64,000 bases of DNA from Glacieibacterium frigidum (GTDB taxonomy: Bacteria; Pseudomonadota; Alphaproteobacteria; Sphingomonadales; Sphingomonadaceae). This document shows positions 1-7,350 of this stretch, one piece after another. The stretch covers positions 682,001 through 746,000 of the forward strand of contig NZ_VJWA01000001.1 in assembly GCF_007097155.1 (NCBI RefSeq), written 5' to 3'. The notes under the pieces were generated by a model, which was not told the DNA's origin, did not search any database, and was given only the letters and a program-made list of their open reading frames with translations. Every line of letters begins with the position of its first letter. Position 1 is the first letter of the stretch. Made by a program: the position numbers and the translations under genes.

Positions 1-183
1 GCGCGCTTCGAGGGCGGCCAGAGCTTCACCCTGCGCGCCGAGGACCGCACCAGCGGCTGGGTCGGCAAGCTTCGCGCGGTCGGCGGCAACCAGGGCTTCA
101 AGATCGCCGGCGAGTTCGGCGCCGAGGAGCAGCAGGGCAAGGCCGCGGTCGCCGCCCGCGCCAGCGTGACCTTCGCGCTGTGA
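1..183 (+). CDS. Autotransporter beta-barrel, C-terminal fragment
   Basis: Only the last 60 codons are in the window; the frame is open from base 1 to the TGA at 181-183. The stretch has alternating polar and hydrophobic residues typical of the last strands of an outer-membrane barrel, including RTSGWVGKLRAVGG and a closing strand ending VTFAL. In autotransporter-domain proteins the final strand carries the recognition signal for the BAM machinery. The passenger domain lies upstream of the window, so its function cannot be judged. A small reading frame overlaps the stop by GTGA. Confidence 0.7.
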   Translation, partial: ARFEGGQSFTLRAEDRTSGWVGKLRAVGGNQGFKIAGEFGAEEQQGKAAVAARASVTFAL

Positions 184-410
184 CGGGCAGCCGGCGCAAG
201 CATCTGGCCGCGGCGGCAGGCCTCGCGCTGCCGCTCTGGCTGCTGCCGGCCGGCACCTCGGGCGGCACCGTCGGCGCCCCACCGCACGTCGATGCGGCGC
301 TTTTCGGAGACGATGCGGGGGCGGCCCGCCGCCTCCGCGTCGTAGATCGGGCGGTACTGCCGCAGCTGCGGACAGCGCGGTCAGAGCCCAAGTCGTTCAA
401 TCCGGCATGA
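180..410 (+). CDS. Doubtful small exported protein
   Basis: A 76-codon frame starts with GTG overlapping the preceding stop (GTGA), the usual spacing of coupled genes here. The N-terminus looks like a signal peptide: RRKH followed by a hydrophobic Ala/Leu stretch to about residue 25. The remainder has no recognised domain. The opposite strand of the same DNA also reads plausibly for about 60 codons but lacks a start codon, so this could be decayed coding sequence rather than a gene. Low confidence. Confidence 0.3.
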   Translation: MTGSRRKHLAAAAGLALPLWLLPAGTSGGTVGAPPHVDAALFGDDAGAARRLRVVDRAVLPQLRTARSEPKSFNPA

Positions 411-424
411 CCGTCCGGCCGGCG

Positions 425-448
425 GCCCGGCGACCATTGCCGCCGGGC
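425..448. terminator. Stem-loop between convergent genes
   Basis: GCCCGGCG at 425-432 pairs perfectly with CGCCGGGC at 441-448 around an 8-base loop. It sits between the plus-strand genes ending at 183/410 and the cytochrome gene ending at 465 on the minus strand. Neither side has a good T-tract, so termination activity is only a guess. Confidence 0.35.
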
Positions 449-464
449 TCCGACCTCTTCACGG

Positions 465-1679
465 TCACCGTTCGTCCTCGGGCAGGCGGTTCGGCACGGT
501 GTTAGGATCGACGGGCGCCAGGCCGGCGAAGTGCCGGGCATAGGCGGCGATCTGCGGGTCGGGCATGTTATGCGCGATCCGCGCCATGTTGCCGGGCACT
601 GCGGCATCGCCGCGCGCGCCGTCGCGGAATAGCCGCAGCTGGTTGGCCAGATAGCGCGCGTCCTGGCCACGCAGCTGCGGATAGACGAGCGCATTGCCCG
701 CCACGAGACCATGGCATCCGTTGCAGCTGCTGGCATCGACAGCGGGTGCGGGACTAGTCGGCGCGGCCCGCGCGACGGCGGGCGTGAGGCCAGCGTAATA
801 GCGGGCGACGCCGTCGATCTGCGCCGGCGACAATTGGGCGGCCACAGATTGCATGATGGCGCTGCGCCGCGTCCCGTCCGCGAACTGCGTCAGCGCCCGG
901 CGCAGCTGCGCCGCCGTCTGCCCGGTCAGGTTGGGGAACCCGCCCTCCGGCCGGCCGGTGCCCGCGACGCCGTGGCAGCGCGCGCAGGTCGACAGCGGAT
1001 TGCCGTCGCGGGCGAAATCGGCAGGGCCCCAGACGGGCGTCGTGAAGCTGCTGGTCTGCGGCGGGGCGCTGGAGTTGCGGCTTGCGTAGGGGCGCAGCGG
1101 GGAGGGCGGCCCGAATGCGATCGCCGGCAGCGCCGCGGCCTCGGCATCGCCGACGGTTAGCTGGCGAAAGCTCGCCTGCGTCTGGCGCGGTAATGTCCGG
1201 ACAAAGGCGACCATCGACCAGATTTCGTCGTCGCGGCCCTGCGCGGGCCAGCCCGGCATCGCGGTGAACTTGACGCCGTGCTTGATGACCCAGAACAGGT
1301 GCCGGTCGCTCATGCCCCGTACCTGCGCCGGCAGCCACGGCGGCCGCGGCGACATGGCGAGCGCCGACGGGCTCTGGCCGAAGCCCGGCGCGCCGTGGCA
1401 GTTGGCGCAGACATTGGCGAAATGCCCCGCGCCGATCGCGATCCGCGACGGGTCGTTCAGGTCGCCGGGCACCTTGACTCCGGCCGACTGGACCTTGGTC
1501 GAGCGCTCGAAGACGGCATGGACGACCGTGCTGAACAGCGGCGGATCGGGCGTCGTCGCGGACAGGTCGAGCCAGCCGCTCGCCGCCACCGCCGCCGCCC
1601 CCGCGGCGACCACAACCCCGGCGACGGCAACGGGCAGGACCCATCCGAACCGGCCTCGTCCGCGTGGTTCCTGCACCAT
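465..1679 (-). CDS. Tri-haem cytochrome c
   Basis: A 404-residue exported c-type cytochrome. Residues 12-34 form a single hydrophobic segment, either an uncleaved anchor or a signal peptide. Three CxxCH haem-attachment sites are visible: CANCH (91-95), CARCH (232-236) and CNGCH (319-323), giving three class-I cytochrome domains in series. The protein should act in the periplasm as an electron carrier or the electron-accepting subunit of a membrane-linked dehydrogenase. No dehydrogenase is adjacent. The nearest candidate partner is the aldehyde oxidoreductase at 8647-12442, but it is not in the same transcription unit. Just upstream lies a decayed outer-membrane protein end. Confidence 0.9.
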   Translation of the reverse strand: MVQEPRGRGRFGWVLPVAVAGVVVAAGAAAVAASGWLDLSATTPDPPLFSTVVHAVFERSTKVQSAGVKVPGDLNDPSRIAIGAGHFANVCANCHGAPGFGQSPSALAMSPRPPWLPAQVRGMSDRHLFWVIKHGVKFTAMPGWPAQGRDDEIWSMVAFVRTLPRQTQASFRQLTVGDAEAAALPAIAFGPPSPLRPYASRNSSAPPQTSSFTTPVWGPADFARDGNPLSTCARCHGVAGTGRPEGGFPNLTGQTAAQLRRALTQFADGTRRSAIMQSVAAQLSPAQIDGVARYYAGLTPAVARAAPTSPAPAVDASSCNGCHGLVAGNALVYPQLRGQDARYLANQLRLFRDGARGDAAVPGNMARIAHNMPDPQIAAYARHFAGLAPVDPNTVPNRLPEDER

Positions 1680-1710
1680 CGTCTGCTCTCCCCTGCGGCG
1701 GCTTCTCGCG

Positions 1711-1839
1711 TCAGAACCGGTAGCCTACCCCGGCGAGCTGGTTCTGGCGGAAGCCGCCCGATGTCCGGCCGAGGCGATCGTCACGACCGTAATGAGACTA
1801 GCGATACTCGCCCGAAACATAAATGTTTCCAGCAATCGC
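1711..1839 (-). pseudogene. Remnant of an outer-membrane beta-barrel gene (3' end)
   Basis: Read on the minus strand from 1839, one frame gives AIAGNIYVSGEYR, an in-frame TAG at 1798-1800, then SHYGRDDRLG and a final strand QNQLAGVGYRF followed by TGA at 1711-1713. The pattern, with a terminal aromatic-rich strand ending in Phe, is that of a Gram-negative outer-membrane barrel C-terminus. A TAA at 1840-1842 closes the frame upstream and no start or body of the gene is present. I infer a truncated, decayed gene. Its stop lies about 30 bases upstream of the cytochrome start, so it may once have been that gene's operon partner. Confidence 0.55.
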
Positions 1840-1880
1840 TTACTGCTGGCCGCTGCCGACGCGGACGCCGCTGCGAGTGG

Positions 1881-2321
1881 TCACCAGCCGTAGGGACCGA
1901 AGCCCCAATGAGAGCCCCACGGCCCCCAACCGCCCCAATTCCAGCGGGCATCGGCATAGGTCTGCGCGGCGAGCGTCTGCTGATCGGCGAGGCGCCGGTC
2001 CTGCATGTCGCGCAAGTACTGGGCATAGGCATCCTGCGTGCCGACGTAGAGGCAGGCGCACACCTTGGGGTCCGCGTAGACGTAGGTGACGGCGTCGCCG
2101 TTCGCGCGCTGGACGAAGGTGTTTGCGGGCAGGCGCGTCAGCATGTCGACGCGCTCGGGCGTGTTCGCCGGCTTCGCCAGGAACCCGGCGGCGGTCAGGT
2201 TGTCCTCGATCTTCTCGATGTGCCGCTTGGTCTTGGCCGCGACCGGCGATGCGATCAACATCGCGAGCGCGGCAGCGGTCAGCAGGGGCATGGATTTCGG
2301 CGCGCGTTCGACTGCAGACAT
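1881..2321 (-). CDS. Exported protein of unknown function, Trp/Gly-rich tail
   Basis: A 146-residue protein. I start it at ATG 2321 because GGAG lies 7 bases upstream; a longer frame to 2564 has no such site. Residues 11-27 form a signal peptide ending SPVAA. The mature part has a charged helix, then a region with two Cys in the segment VYADPKVCACLYVGTQ, and ends in a Trp/Gly-rich tail (WNWGGWGPWG). It resembles a conserved hypothetical family of alphaproteobacterial periplasmic proteins remembered for a TYVYADP-CxCLYVGT signature. Function unknown. It is transcribed divergently from the regulator at 2729. Confidence 0.8.
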   Translation of the reverse strand: MSAVERAPKSMPLLTAAALAMLIASPVAAKTKRHIEKIEDNLTAAGFLAKPANTPERVDMLTRLPANTFVQRANGDAVTYVYADPKVCACLYVGTQDAYAQYLRDMQDRRLADQQTLAAQTYADARWNWGGWGPWGSHWGFGPYGW

Positions 2322-2728
2322 TTTCGATCTCCGGCTAATCCGTTCGGTCGAGCCATCGGCTGTCGACACAGGTTGAGGACGCAGGAGGGCCGGAGACCCG
2401 CATCGGCAATTCGCGTTTCGACCAGCAGGGCGCGCAGCGGTCTGGCGGGGCGCCGCCGCCAGGCACCGCTGCCGCACCGGTCCGAAAATCGCGTCCGGAA
2501 ATGCGGTTTCCGCACCCAACCCACGGAAAAGGCAGAGGCGAAACAAGCGCGCGGCGGGCGCCATCGTCAGGAACCATCGGACAAAATCATGGTTTTGTTT
2601 AGGTTCGGTTAAGCAGTCTTACTTGGCCCGGTCGATTTTTCCGTCCTGAGCGACCTGCATTTCGATGAGGCTCTCATCGTGATTGGGTGGGGGCTGGTGC
2701 TCAAATGGGGGGCTGCGAGGAGGCGTCG
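2322..2728. promoter_or_regulatory. Divergent intergenic region with an 18-base near-palindrome
   Basis: A 407-base gap between divergently transcribed genes, so it should carry promoters for both. No clear coding frame was found. At 2581-2598 the sequence ACAAAATCATGGTTTTGT is an inverted repeat: outer arms ACAAAA/TTTTGT match perfectly, the centre is CATG, and only one pair mismatches. It lies about 130 bases before the regulator start and could be an operator, possibly for that regulator. No confident -35/-10 boxes were assigned. Confidence 0.45.
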
Positions 2729-3832
2729 ATGTTTCGCGACCGGCATGTCGACTTCGGGGGCTCGAGGCCCGATGAACCATCGATCGGGGTCGCTATCGCG
2801 GCAGATGCGGACCTTGAGATCTTGTTGCATCGCGTCCTGCGGCTGCTTGCAGCGACCGATGTCTCCGCCTTCGTGCACCAGGGCGGCAAGGCGCCGCGCC
2901 TGCTCGGCAGGGTCGGAGCGTCAGACGATGAGGGCGGATGTTTCGGCGCGTCTCCCCAACCCGTCGGCCAGGGCCGTCCGGCCGATCGCAACGGCGTGTC
3001 GGTCGCCCGGCAGAGTGCCGATGGCGGTCCCGCCAATATCGTGATCACGATCGACGTCGACGCCACGACCGTGCTGACCGTCGTCGCGCAGCGCGAAGGC
3101 GATACCACGCTCGAGCTCGGCCTGAACGAGGAGCGTGCGGCGCGGCGTGCCGGCGACTGGATCGGCGATTACCTGCGGCTGTGGTGGCGGCTGCGTCGCG
3201 ACCAGGAGCGCAGCGAGGGCCTGCGCGACGGGCTCGACCTGTTCGGGATCGGCGTGCTGATGATCGATGCGGGCGGCGGGCTGTTCGAGGTCAATCGCGC
3301 GGCGCAGGTCATGCTCGACGATCGTGACGGGCTGACCGCGCATGACGGGCGGCTTGGAGCCGCGAACCTCAACGACGCGGCACGGCTGCAGACCGCGATC
3401 ATGCACGCCCGGACCGACCATGGCAGCCGCGACCGCTCGGGACGCCAGGATGCGCCGCTGATCAGCATCCGGCGCCGGGGGCGACGGCCGCTGTCGGTCG
3501 CGGTGATGCGCGGCGTCGCCAGCCTCGCCGGCCCCAACGCGGTGGTCATCCATGCCGTCGATCCCGAGCACGACCTGGAAAGCGCGATGGCCCCGACCTG
3601 CGCGATGTTCGGGCTGACCGGTGCCGAGACGCGCCTGACCAACCTGCTCGTCACCGGTGCCAGCCTCGCCGAGGCCGCGGCCCGGCTGCGCATCCAGGCG
3701 CCGACGGCGCGCACCTATCTGAAGCAGGCGTTCGCAAAAACCGGCACCAACCGGCAATCTTCTCTGGTTCAGCTGCTGCTGACCAGCATCGTCCGCGCAG
3801 GGCCAGGCGTGGCGCTAACCGCACTGCGCTGA
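2729..3832 (+). CDS. LuxR-type HTH regulator with PAS-like middle domain
   Basis: A 367-residue DNA-binding regulator. Start ATG 2729 is chosen because GAGGAGG ends 5-6 bases upstream. The C-terminus (about residues 290-360) carries a LuxR-type helix-turn-helix: LTGAETRLTNLLVTGASLAE, then the recognition helix region PTARTYLKQAFAKTG. The middle (about 175-260) resembles a PAS-like sensory segment (FGIGVLMIDAGGGLFEVNRA). There is no receiver domain, so it is not a classical response regulator. It lies 159 bases upstream of, and in the same direction as, the Fap-like operon, which it may control; this is inferred from position only. Confidence 0.85.
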   Translation: MFRDRHVDFGGSRPDEPSIGVAIAADADLEILLHRVLRLLAATDVSAFVHQGGKAPRLLGRVGASDDEGGCFGASPQPVGQGRPADRNGVSVARQSADGGPANIVITIDVDATTVLTVVAQREGDTTLELGLNEERAARRAGDWIGDYLRLWWRLRRDQERSEGLRDGLDLFGIGVLMIDAGGGLFEVNRAAQVMLDDRDGLTAHDGRLGAANLNDAARLQTAIMHARTDHGSRDRSGRQDAPLISIRRRGRRPLSVAVMRGVASLAGPNAVVIHAVDPEHDLESAMAPTCAMFGLTGAETRLTNLLVTGASLAEAAARLRIQAPTARTYLKQAFAKTGTNRQSSLVQLLLTSIVRAGPGVALTALR

Positions 3833-3991
3833 TCCAGGTAAAGCGTTTCGGCCCCTCATCCAGATGGGCGGGTTGCATCGGTACGGGCGATGCCGCCGCT
3901 GCGGCCCCTCGACTACTACGCTGACGGCCCTCCGAACCGGATGGGCGCCGGTCGTCCGTCCGGATGTTCGTAGCGTAAAGGATTAGTCTCG

Positions 3992-5599
3992 ATGAAGAAT
4001 CTGTTCATGATCACCGTGTCGGCGGGCGCGATGGCGTTCGCGAGCATGGCGACCGCCCAGTCGGCCACGCCCAACACCAGCAGCTCGTACAACGACCAGT
4101 CGGTCGCCGATTCGTACAACGACAATTCGACCGCCAGCACCGACAACACGCGCAACACGTCGACCAACACCGACAACACGCAGACCACGACGAACACCGA
4201 TGGCTCGACGCGCACCAGCAGCAGCGACAGCAGCAGCGGCGTCGTCTCGGGCACCGTGGGCGCGAACAACGGCGGCTCGGCCAGCGACTACCGCGATTCG
4301 TCGAACAACAGCGACAACTCGGTCCGCAACACGTCGACGAGCACCGACAACACGCGGAATACGTCGACCAACACCGACAACACCCGCAACACGTCGACCA
4401 CGACGACGAACACCGACAACAGCGACAGCTCGCAGCGCTACAGCGACAGCAGCGGCGTCGGGAGCGGCACGGTCGGTGCCAACAACGGCGGCAGCGCCAG
4501 CGACAGCAGCGACAATTCGGTGCGCAACACGACGACCAGCACCGACAACACGCGCAACACGTCGACGATGACGACGAACACCGACAATAGCGACAATTCG
4601 TACAGCGACAGCAGCGGCGTCGGCAGCGGCACCGTCGGCGCCAACAACGGCGGCAGCGCCAGCGACAGCCGCGACATGTCGGATCGCAGCGACAATTCGG
4701 TGCGCAACACCACGACGACCACCACCGACGCCAGCGCCGCGAACGCCGGCACGGTCGGCGCCAACAACGGCGGCACCGCGACCGACAACAGCGACCGCTC
4801 GACCAACGAGCAGACGTACAACTCGAACGATCAGCGCACGACCAACACCGACAACACGCGCAACACGACGCGCAACACCGACAACAGCGACAACTCGATG
4901 CGCACGACGACGACGAACACCGACAACAGCGACAATTCGCAGCGCACGCGGACCACGACCACGACCAACACCGATGCCAGCAGCGCCACCGGTGCCCAGG
5001 TTGCGGCGAACAACGGCGGCAGCGCCAGCGACAGCCGCGACATGTCGGACAGCTCGACCAACGGCTCGTACAACGACAGCTCGAACAACTCGGTCAACGA
5101 CTCGGGTAACGACAGCTCGCAGCGCACGGCCAACACCAGCTCGGGCAGCGGCTCCAGCGTCGGTGGCGGGTCGGCGACCTATAGCGACAGCTCGACCTAC
5201 ACCTACGGCTACGCCACGACCACGGCACCGGGCACGGCCGCGACGAACAACCAGTTCGGCGGCGGGTCGGTCGTCTCGTCCTCGACGCTCGCGGGCTACG
5301 TGACTGGCAACAGCGTCAGCTACGACATCCCGGGCAGCGGCGGCAGCGGCACCAGCAACGGCGGCACCGCCACCGATCCGACCGGCGGCTCGACGACGAG
5401 CGGCCAGCCGGGCGGCACGGCCACGGGCGCCGCGGCGTCGGGTTCGGTGAACAACAGCCTGAACGTCTCGGGCTCGGCGTTCCAGAACTTCGCAGGGTTG
5501 CAGGGCCTCAACCAGAACACCGGCGTCGGCGCGTTGCAGAACGCCTCGGTCAACGTCGCGGTGTCGGCGGGCACGATCAACGTCGGCGGTCCGCGCTGA
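3992..5599 (+). CDS. Secreted repetitive Asn/Ser/Thr/Asp-rich protein, candidate amyloid subunit
   Basis: A 535-residue protein with a signal peptide at residues 1-22 (FASMATA|Q). The mature chain has no Cys, His, Lys or Trp and no Leu, Ile or Phe between residues 23 and 420; it is almost entirely Asn, Ser, Thr, Asp, Gly and Arg. Short TDNTRNT-like motifs alternate with five copies of a GTVGANNGGSASD-like unit at 87, 159, 213, 253 and 335. After residue 420 the chain becomes less charged and ends in a 32-residue module (493-524) shared with the next gene. As first gene before a C39 peptidase and a FapF-like barrel, it takes the place of FapB/FapC, the fibre subunits of Pseudomonas. It lacks their C-terminal CxxC and their repeat sequence, so subunit status is inference. 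AAGGA precedes the ATG by 9 bases. Confidence 0.8.
   Translation: MKNLFMITVSAGAMAFASMATAQSATPNTSSSYNDQSVADSYNDNSTASTDNTRNTSTNTDNTQTTTNTDGSTRTSSSDSSSGVVSGTVGANNGGSASDYRDSSNNSDNSVRNTSTSTDNTRNTSTNTDNTRNTSTTTTNTDNSDSSQRYSDSSGVGSGTVGANNGGSASDSSDNSVRNTTTSTDNTRNTSTMTTNTDNSDNSYSDSSGVGSGTVGANNGGSASDSRDMSDRSDNSVRNTTTTTTDASAANAGTVGANNGGTATDNSDRSTNEQTYNSNDQRTTNTDNTRNTTRNTDNSDNSMRTTTTNTDNSDNSQRTRTTTTTNTDASSATGAQVAANNGGSASDSRDMSDSSTNGSYNDSSNNSVNDSGNDSSQRTANTSSGSGSSVGGGSATYSDSSTYTYGYATTTAPGTAATNNQFGGGSVVSSSTLAGYVTGNSVSYDIPGSGGSGTSNGGTATDPTGGSTTSGQPGGTATGAAASGSVNNSLNVSGSAFQNFAGLQGLNQNTGVGALQNASVNVAVSAGTINVGGPR
4250..5032 (+). repeat. Five coding repeats, GTVGANNGG type
   Basis: Imperfect in-frame repeats at 4250-4288, 4466-4504, 4628-4666, 4748-4786 and 4994-5032 each encode 13 residues of the form GTVGANNGGSASD (the fifth is AQVAANNGGSASD). 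Linkers of 27-69 residues rich in TDN and RNT motifs separate them. Spacing is irregular and the units diverge at the DNA level, which points to an old repeat array maintained at protein level rather than a recent slippage product. Confidence 0.85.
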
Positions 5600-5620
5600 C
5601 CTGACCGGTCCCTTCGAGTC

Positions 5621-5655
5621 CGGGGCGGGCGTTCGCGCCCGCCCCGGCTCTTCTC
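5621..5655 (+). terminator. Perfect GC hairpin with TTCG loop between operon genes 1 and 2
   Basis: CGGGGCGGGCG (5621-5631) pairs perfectly with CGCCCGCCCCG (5636-5646) around a TTCG tetraloop, followed by GCTCTTCTC. The stem is very stable but the T-tract is weak. It lies 22 bases after the repetitive protein's stop and 27 bases before the next start. I infer partial termination or 3'-end protection, giving more transcript of the first gene than of the secretion genes. Confidence 0.55.
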
Positions 5656-5672
5656 ATGCCGAAAGACACCAC

Positions 5673-5993
5673 ATGGTTCGCGATCTTCTCATCTTCGCGG
5701 TCGGCTTAAGTGCCGCAACCGCAGCGTCCGCCGGCCCGTTCGACGCTGCGCCAGTCGCCGACACCGCGCTCGCCACCATCGCCGGCAAGGCCGATCCAGT
5801 GCAGGCCGTCCTCGCCAGCAACAGTTCGACGGTCGCCAACAACCGCATCGTCGGCATCTCGACGACCGGCGTCATCAGCATCGACGGCAACGCCTTCCAG
5901 AACCTCAACGGCCTCGCGGTGATCAATGCCAACACCGGCAACAACGTCGCGATCAACGCCTCGCTGAACGTCAATGTCGCGATCCGCCCGTAA
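5673..5993 (+). CDS. Small secreted protein sharing the C-terminal module of the repetitive protein
   Basis: A 106-residue protein with a signal peptide (about residues 1-20, ATAASA). Residues 30-39 (DTALATIAGK) match a DxxLAxxxG[G/K] motif also found at the same place in the protein at 6678. Residues 71-102 align without gaps to residues 493-524 of the preceding protein, with 17 of 32 identical (key residues GxAFQN, NxNTG, NAS, NV). It is the best candidate for a minor subunit or nucleator, in the role of FapA or FapB, but no direct homology to those is claimed. The next gene starts inside its last codons, so the two are translationally coupled. Confidence 0.75.
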   Translation: MVRDLLIFAVGLSAATAASAGPFDAAPVADTALATIAGKADPVQAVLASNSSTVANNRIVGISTTGVISIDGNAFQNLNGLAVINANTGNNVAINASLNVNVAIRP

Positions 5994-6681
5994 CGTCGCG
6001 GTGGTCGCGCTGCTGCTCGGCGGGTGCAGCGCGGCGACGCCGTCGGGCACCAATCGGCTGGCGATCGGCAATTTCGAGGCCGGGCTTCCGGTCGCGTCGA
6101 TGTACGAGCGCCGCTTCGCCACCGTCATCCGCCAGAATTACGATTTCAGCTGCGGGTCCGCCGCGCTCGCGACGCTGCTGCGCTTTCATTACGCGCGCCC
6201 CGTCGACGAGCAGGCGACCTTCGTCGGCATGTGGGCGGGCGGCGACCGCGCCGCGATCCGCAAGCTGGGCTTCTCGCTCCTCGACATGAAGCGCTACCTG
6301 GCGGCGAACGGCCTCAGCGCCGACGGCTACCAGGTCAGCCTCGCGCAGATCGCGAAGGCGCGCATCCCCGGCATCGCGCTGATCGAGACCGGCGGCTACA
6401 AGCATTTCGTCGTCGTGAAGGGCATCAAGCAGGGCCTGGGCGACGAGACCGTGCTGCTCGGCGACCCCTCGACGGGCCTGCGCCGCATGCCGGTGCACGA
6501 ATTCATCAAGGCGTGGAACGGCGTGTTCTTCGTCGTCGGCACGTCGGGGCCCGAGGTCCAGGCGACCTTCGCCCGCGCGTCGGAGCTGGCGCTCGCGCCG
6601 GGCGCGCGCACGACACTTCAGATGGAGCCGATCAGTCAGGCCGCGCTGGCGCTGACGCGGCCGGGACCGGGTGACCTATGA
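5974..6681 (+). CDS. C39-type cysteine peptidase lipoprotein, FapD-like
   Basis: A 235-residue protein with a lipoprotein signal (VVALLLGGC, Cys18) and one papain-like C39 domain at about residues 44-190. All expected catalytic residues are present: oxyanion Gln54, Cys60 in DFSCGSAALATLL, His144 in GGYKHFVVVKG and Asp164 in LLGDPSTG. C39 peptidases usually cut after double-glycine leaders. In the Pseudomonas Fap system the C39-like FapD is needed for export of the fibre subunits. This gene overlaps its upstream neighbour by 20 bases and the next by ATGA, so the products are expected together. Proteolytic activity is predicted from the intact triad; the target is inferred. Confidence 0.85.
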   Translation: MSRSARNVAVVALLLGGCSAATPSGTNRLAIGNFEAGLPVASMYERRFATVIRQNYDFSCGSAALATLLRFHYARPVDEQATFVGMWAGGDRAAIRKLGFSLLDMKRYLAANGLSADGYQVSLAQIAKARIPGIALIETGGYKHFVVVKGIKQGLGDETVLLGDPSTGLRRMPVHEFIKAWNGVFFVVGTSGPEVQATFARASELALAPGARTTLQMEPISQAALALTRPGPGDL

Positions 6682-7334
6682 TCGCTGCCGCACTCGTCGC
6701 CGCGACGCTGTTCAGCGCCGTGCCGCTGCCCGATCCTGTCCTCGCCGCGCAGCGCGGGGGCATCCTGCTGCCCGACGGATCTAGCGTCGCGATCGGCATC
6801 GCGCTCGAGACTCGCATCGACGGCGTCCTCGCGCTGCGCACCATGTTCTCGACCGAGACGTCGGGCGTGCAGGTCTTCGCCGGCAACGGTCAGGCCGCGT
6901 CCGACGACGGCACGACCCCCGCGACGACCGGCTGGATGATGCCCGAGGTCAGGATCACCCGCACCGGCGTCGGCACGACCATTGCTGCCGCGCCTGCGGC
7001 CGGCGTTTCGCAGATCCGCTTCGGCACCGTGACCGCGGCTCCGTCGGGTCCGGCGCTCGACCTCGACGGCGGGCGCAGCGTCGCGACCCAGTTCGGCACG
7101 GTGCAGGCGCTGCAGACCGCGAACGGCACGATCGTGCAGCTGACCGGTCCCGACCTGACGGTGCAGCAGAGCATCGGACAGGCGATCGGCACCGTCGTCG
7201 CGAATACCGCCGATAACCGGATTATCGATACAGTAACCTCAGTTAACATTGACTTGCGCGGCATGGTTATACCGTCGGGCATGACCTCTGCGCTCGAAGC
7301 AGTGGCGATTTCGGTCGCGACGCGCGGGCGCTGA
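6678..7334 (+). CDS. Secreted protein in the FapE position
   Basis: A 218-residue protein starting at the ATG of an ATGA overlap with the peptidase gene. A short signal-like N-terminus (1-16) is followed by DPVLAAQRGG (19-28), a double-glycine motif matching residues 30-39 of the small protein at 5673. The body is rich in Gly, Thr, Val and Ala, without Cys. Near residue 175 ANTADN starts a stretch weakly like the NTGNN part of the shared C-terminal module. Size and position match FapE, between the C39 peptidase and the barrel, but I cannot confirm sequence homology. Likely an extracellular or periplasmic accessory. Confidence 0.7.
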   Translation: MIAAALVAATLFSAVPLPDPVLAAQRGGILLPDGSSVAIGIALETRIDGVLALRTMFSTETSGVQVFAGNGQAASDDGTTPATTGWMMPEVRITRTGVGTTIAAAPAAGVSQIRFGTVTAAPSGPALDLDGGRSVATQFGTVQALQTANGTIVQLTGPDLTVQQSIGQAIGTVVANTADNRIIDTVTSVNIDLRGMVIPSGMTSALEAVAISVATRGR

Positions 7335-7350
7335 CAAGCAAGGAACGATT

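Noticed and set aside
180-410. Minus-strand coding in the same stretch (about QYRPIYDAEAAGRPRIV on).
   Set aside because: It reads plausibly but has an upstream stop, no start codon and no recognisable family, so it was not called; it lowers confidence in the plus-strand gene.
4250-5032. Regularly recurring short repeats considered as a CRISPR array.
   Set aside because: They are in frame, encode the same peptide, vary at the DNA level and have uneven spacing; no cas gene is nearby. The REP loci were rejected as CRISPR for having only two inverted copies each.
4438-5136. Long open frames on the minus strand opposite the repetitive protein (also 3916-4269), rich in Leu, Ser and Val.
   Set aside because: The repeated AAC/GAC/ACC-type codons contain no reverse-strand stops, so the opposite strand stays open by composition. 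There are no start signals, and the plus-strand gene has a signal peptide and domains.
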